The notes beneath the pieces are model-generated. The model was not told the DNA's origin, ran no database searches, and was given only the letters and a program-made list of their open reading frames with translations. Of a DNA stretch of 6,388 nt, positions 5,309 through 6,388 are shown in pieces. How positions within the stretch are numbered: position 1 is the stretch's first letter; every line of letters begins with the position of its first letter. Origin of the DNA: JBDLID01 sp039715055 (GTDB lineage Bacteria; Desulfobacterota; Desulfobulbia; Desulfobulbales; Desulfocapsaceae); NCBI GenBank assembly GCA_039715055.1, contig JBDLID010000158.1, positions 1 to 6,388 of the forward strand, read 5' to 3'. The position numbers were made by a program, and so were the translations under genes.

Positions 5309-6388
5309 CGAAAAACAGACAACATTTCAGCACCGCCGGAGTGATTCAGCTGACCATCCGGCCTGCTGCGCCCGAAAAAAATCTTGCTGCGCTCAAGAGC
5401 CGCCTTTCAGCTACTCCCCCTGAGAAAGGAGGTATTTATCTCCTTCCAGAACTTTGGGCAACCGGTTTTGAGTATGACCAGCTGCCCGATCTCGCCGACG
5501 ACACTCCCCGTCTCCTGGATGAGCTGGTTGACCTTGCTGCCCGTTACCGGATTACTCTGGCTGGATCTCTTGCGGAAAAGGACTCCGTCACCAGCCAGCT
5601 CTACAATACCCTTTTTGTCTGCGATGGAGACGGTGTGGTTGGCAAGTATCGTAAACAGCACCTCTTTGCCTACTGGCAGGAGGATCTCCACTTCAGTCCC
5701 GGTACACCTCCTGTAGCTCCTCTGCAGACAAGAGGCGGGCTGTTGGGCGGTATGGTCTGTTACGATCTTCGATTTCCAGGTATCGGCCGCCATCAATGCC
5801 GCCAGGGTGCAGAGATGCTCATCATCTCAGCCCAGTGGCCGGCAGCTCGTATCGAACACTGGAAAATTCTCCTTCGTGCGAGAGCTATTGAAAATCAGGT
5901 TTTTCTTGTTGCCGCCAATGGTTGCGGTCACTGGGGCGAACTCGAGCTTGGAGGACACTCGCTGATTATTGCACCCGACGGTGAACTCCTCTTTGAGGCC
6001 GGATCCGAAGAGGAGATCGGTTCCGTAGCCCTTGACTGGCTCCAGCAGCAGGAACTTCGTGATCGTTTTAACACGGTCTCCGAGATTGATTTTGGCATGG
6101 AGGACCGCAGGAAAGTGAAGGACCTTGCAGCTTGTCAGGAGCAATGTCAGGTACGTCGCGGACTTGGTCAGCAGGTTGTCTTTACCAACGGTTGTTTTGA
6201 TATTCTCCATGCGGGCCATGTGGATTATCTTGAAAAGGCGCGCCGGCAGGGGGACTTTCTGGTTGTCGGCCTTAACAGCGACAGCTCCATTCGTTCGATC
6301 AAGGGTGATGGGCGGCCGATTAATCCTGAAGATCAGCGGGCCCGGGTCCTTGCTGCCCTGGGATGCGTCGATGCGGTGGTGATTTTTT
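5305..6388 (+). CDS. Omega-amidase-type nitrilase fused to heptose-1-phosphate adenylyltransferase (RfaE2), 3' end outside window
   Basis: At least 361 residues are encoded without a stop. Residues ~13-260 are a carbon-nitrogen hydrolase with the E49 (LLPELWATGF), K117 (YRKQHLF) and C152 (GMVCYDLRFP) triad. It is close in pattern to YafV/Nit2 omega-amidases, which hydrolyse 2-oxoglutaramate-type amides. After a linker (~261-289), residues 290-361 match the start of the RfaE2/HldE C-terminal nucleotidyltransferase: FTNGCFDILHAGHVDYL with H302-A-G-H305, VVGLNSD (320-326) and KGDGRPINPEDQR (333-345). RfaE2 transfers AMP from ATP to D-glycero-beta-D-manno-heptose 1-phosphate, giving ADP-heptose for LPS core. 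The RfaE2 part is incomplete only because the window ends. The TTG start overlaps the previous stop by four bases. In-frame ATG 6097 and GTG 6115 might allow a separate RfaE2 product, but nothing requires this. Confidence 0.85.
   Translation, partial: MTKNRQHFSTAGVIQLTIRPAAPEKNLAALKSRLSATPPEKGGIYLLPELWATGFEYDQLPDLADDTPRLLDELVDLAARYRITLAGSLAEKDSVTSQLYNTLFVCDGDGVVGKYRKQHLFAYWQEDLHFSPGTPPVAPLQTRGGLLGGMVCYDLRFPGIGRHQCRQGAEMLIISAQWPAARIEHWKILLRARAIENQVFLVAANGCGHWGELELGGHSLIIAPDGELLFEAGSEEEIGSVALDWLQQQELRDRFNTVSEIDFGMEDRRKVKDLAACQEQCQVRRGLGQQVVFTNGCFDILHAGHVDYLEKARRQGDFLVVGLNSDSSIRSIKGDGRPINPEDQRARVLAALGCVDAVVIF

Noticed and set aside
5341..5343. GTG 5341 as start of the amidase fusion
   Set aside because: Its only purine-rich sequence abuts the codon, while TTG 5305 has GGAG at five bases and overlaps the preceding stop.

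Overview
The window looks like part of the chromosome of a Gram-negative anaerobe of the sulfate-reducer type (former Deltaproteobacteria, perhaps Desulfobulbales). This is inferred from four things: a short-form ThiC, a protein resembling the DVU0298 family of Desulfovibrio-type bacteria, a cyclic-nucleotide-binding/DUF4388 regulator, and a heptose adenylyltransferase domain that implies lipopolysaccharide. I cannot name the species. No mobile element, CRISPR array, tRNA or rRNA was recognised.

Layout: positions 1-641 hold no convincing gene. They contain several inverted repeats, one switch-like set of competing stems (174-278), a good sigma70-type promoter (504-534) and a hairpin at the predicted 5' end of the transcript (542-579). 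Next comes a tightly packed plus-strand unit: a ThiC-family radical SAM enzyme (642-1970), a three-helix membrane protein of unknown function (1963-2295) and a three-part regulator with a CRP-like sensor domain (2310-3380). A minus-strand guanine deaminase (3377-3865) faces this unit, and the two stop codons share the sequence TTAA. Divergent from guaD is a bacterial ferritin (3987-4490). It is followed by a helical-repeat protein of the DVU0298 type (4598-5308) with a Fur-box-like palindrome just before its ribosome binding site. The last gene starts at a TTG that overlaps the preceding stop. It runs off the window (5305-6388) and encodes an omega-amidase-type nitrilase domain fused in frame to an RfaE2/HldE-C-type nucleotidyltransferase.

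How the genes fit together: the ThiC homologue would make the thiamine pyrimidine (or, less likely, a benzimidazole for cobamides) from the purine intermediate AIR. It is not clustered with other thiamine genes, and no TPP or cobalamin riboswitch was recognised. Guanine deaminase is purine salvage or nitrogen release. Ferritin and the possible Fur box hint at iron control of the 4.0-5.3 kb part. The last gene joins amide/metabolite-repair chemistry to ADP-heptose synthesis for LPS. The most unusual items are the amidase-RfaE2 fusion, the CX2CX3C cluster motif together with the riboswitch-less leader of the ThiC gene, the CRP-like domain lacking its phosphate-binding arginine, and the possible Fur site.
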